Positions 6,222 through 6,505 of a stretch of 6,505 bases of DNA are shown one piece after another. A program made the translations under genes and the position numbers. The notes below the pieces were generated by a model. The model saw only the letters and a program-made list of their open reading frames with translations, was not told the origin of the DNA and searched no databases. Position 1 is the first letter of the stretch; each line of letters begins with the position of its first letter. This DNA comes from Deltaproteobacteria bacterium. Its GTDB lineage: Bacteria; Desulfobacterota_B; Binatia; Bin18. The DNA lies in assembly GCA_012271025.1 (NCBI GenBank), contig JAAXHF010000298.1, positions 1 through 6,505 of the forward strand. Reading direction: 5' to 3'.

Positions 6222-6505
6222 ATGAGCAGTAATGGACACCTGAGCGCGCCGCGTGTGCATGCGCGCCTGGATCATCCGGTTATCGACGCGGATGGGCATT
6301 GGTTGGAGTTCGGACCCCATGTCCGCAAAGAGCTGCGCCGCATCGGCGGAGACAAGGCGGTCGAAGGCTTCAGCGCGTTCATTGATCAGGTCCAGATAGA
6401 TCTGGCCATGTCGGTGGACGAGCGGCGGAATACGCGCACGGCCCAGCAGGCGTTCTGGGGCCTGCCGACAAAGAACACCCGCGACCGGGCCACGGCCATG
6501 ATGCC
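6222..6505 (+). CDS. COG2159 amidohydrolase (amidohydrolase 2 family, ACMSD/decarboxylase-like), N-terminal part
   Basis: The first 94 codons are present and the gene runs off the right edge. The protein starts MSSNGHLSAPRVHARLDHPV and continues with IDADGHWLE at residues 21-29, the first metal-binding motif of amidohydrolase_2 proteins. Here it is Asp24-x-His26 instead of the classical His-x-His. In this group an acidic residue at the first position is seen in non-hydrolytic metal-dependent decarboxylases such as gamma-resorcylate or 5-carboxyvanillate decarboxylase (established for Glu-x-His members). Many uncharacterised long COG2159 proteins also carry D-x-H. The later stretch, with a DERRNTRTAQQAFWGLPTKN segment (residues 67-86), resembles the long helical insert common in those uncharacterised members. 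The ATG has AGGAGGG four bases upstream. It probably shares a transcript with the flavoenzyme. The function stays open because the remaining ligands lie outside the window. Confidence 0.85.
   Translation, partial: MSSNGHLSAPRVHARLDHPVIDADGHWLEFGPHVRKELRRIGGDKAVEGFSAFIDQVQIDLAMSVDERRNTRTAQQAFWGLPTKNTRDRATAMM

Overview
This is a GC-rich bacterial window with tightly packed genes, strong AGGAGG-type ribosome binding sites, two GTG starts, and third codon positions that are mostly G or C. It holds only metabolic genes: no RNA genes, insertion sequences, phage genes or CRISPR repeats were seen. The mixture of gene families (LigAB-type ring cleavage, short MetE-like protein, secreted amidohydrolase, epoxide-hydrolase-type hydrolase, FMN alpha-hydroxy-acid oxidase, COG2159 amidohydrolase) resembles catabolic regions of large-genome, mostly uncultured soil or marine bacteria, for example deltaproteobacterial, Tectomicrobia/Entotheonella-like or Binatia-like lineages. 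That placement is a low-confidence inference; nothing here is a taxonomic marker.

There are four transcription units. (1) On the minus strand, 1345 down to the left edge, an operon of ligA-like, ligB-like and a cut-off metE-like gene; the gaps are 15 and 11 bases. (2) On the plus strand, 1451-2737, a single exported metal-dependent amidohydrolase, divergent from unit 1 across a 105-base promoter region. (3) On the minus strand, 4972 down to 2745, a small cupin, an alpha/beta hydrolase of the epoxide hydrolase type and an EamA-family transporter; the first two overlap by ATGA. This unit converges on unit 2 with only 7 bases between stop codons. (4) On the plus strand from 5090, an FMN-dependent alpha-hydroxy-acid oxidase/dehydrogenase followed by the start of a COG2159 amidohydrolase; it is divergent from unit 3 across a 117-base region.

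A coherent but unproven reading is a patch for using aromatic or other small organic compounds. LigA/LigB would open a catechol-type ring. The MetE-like protein may handle methyl groups, perhaps from O-methylated aromatics. The COG2159 protein has a D-x-H first metal motif, as in decarboxylases of that group. The flavoenzyme would oxidise a 2-hydroxy acid, the hydrolase would open an epoxide or a related substrate, the secreted amidohydrolase would process substrates outside the cytoplasm, and the EamA protein would move a small metabolite across the membrane. All complete enzymes keep their recognisable catalytic residues. I see no sign of a wholly new molecular system; the interest lies in the gene combinations and in the two divergent promoter regions.
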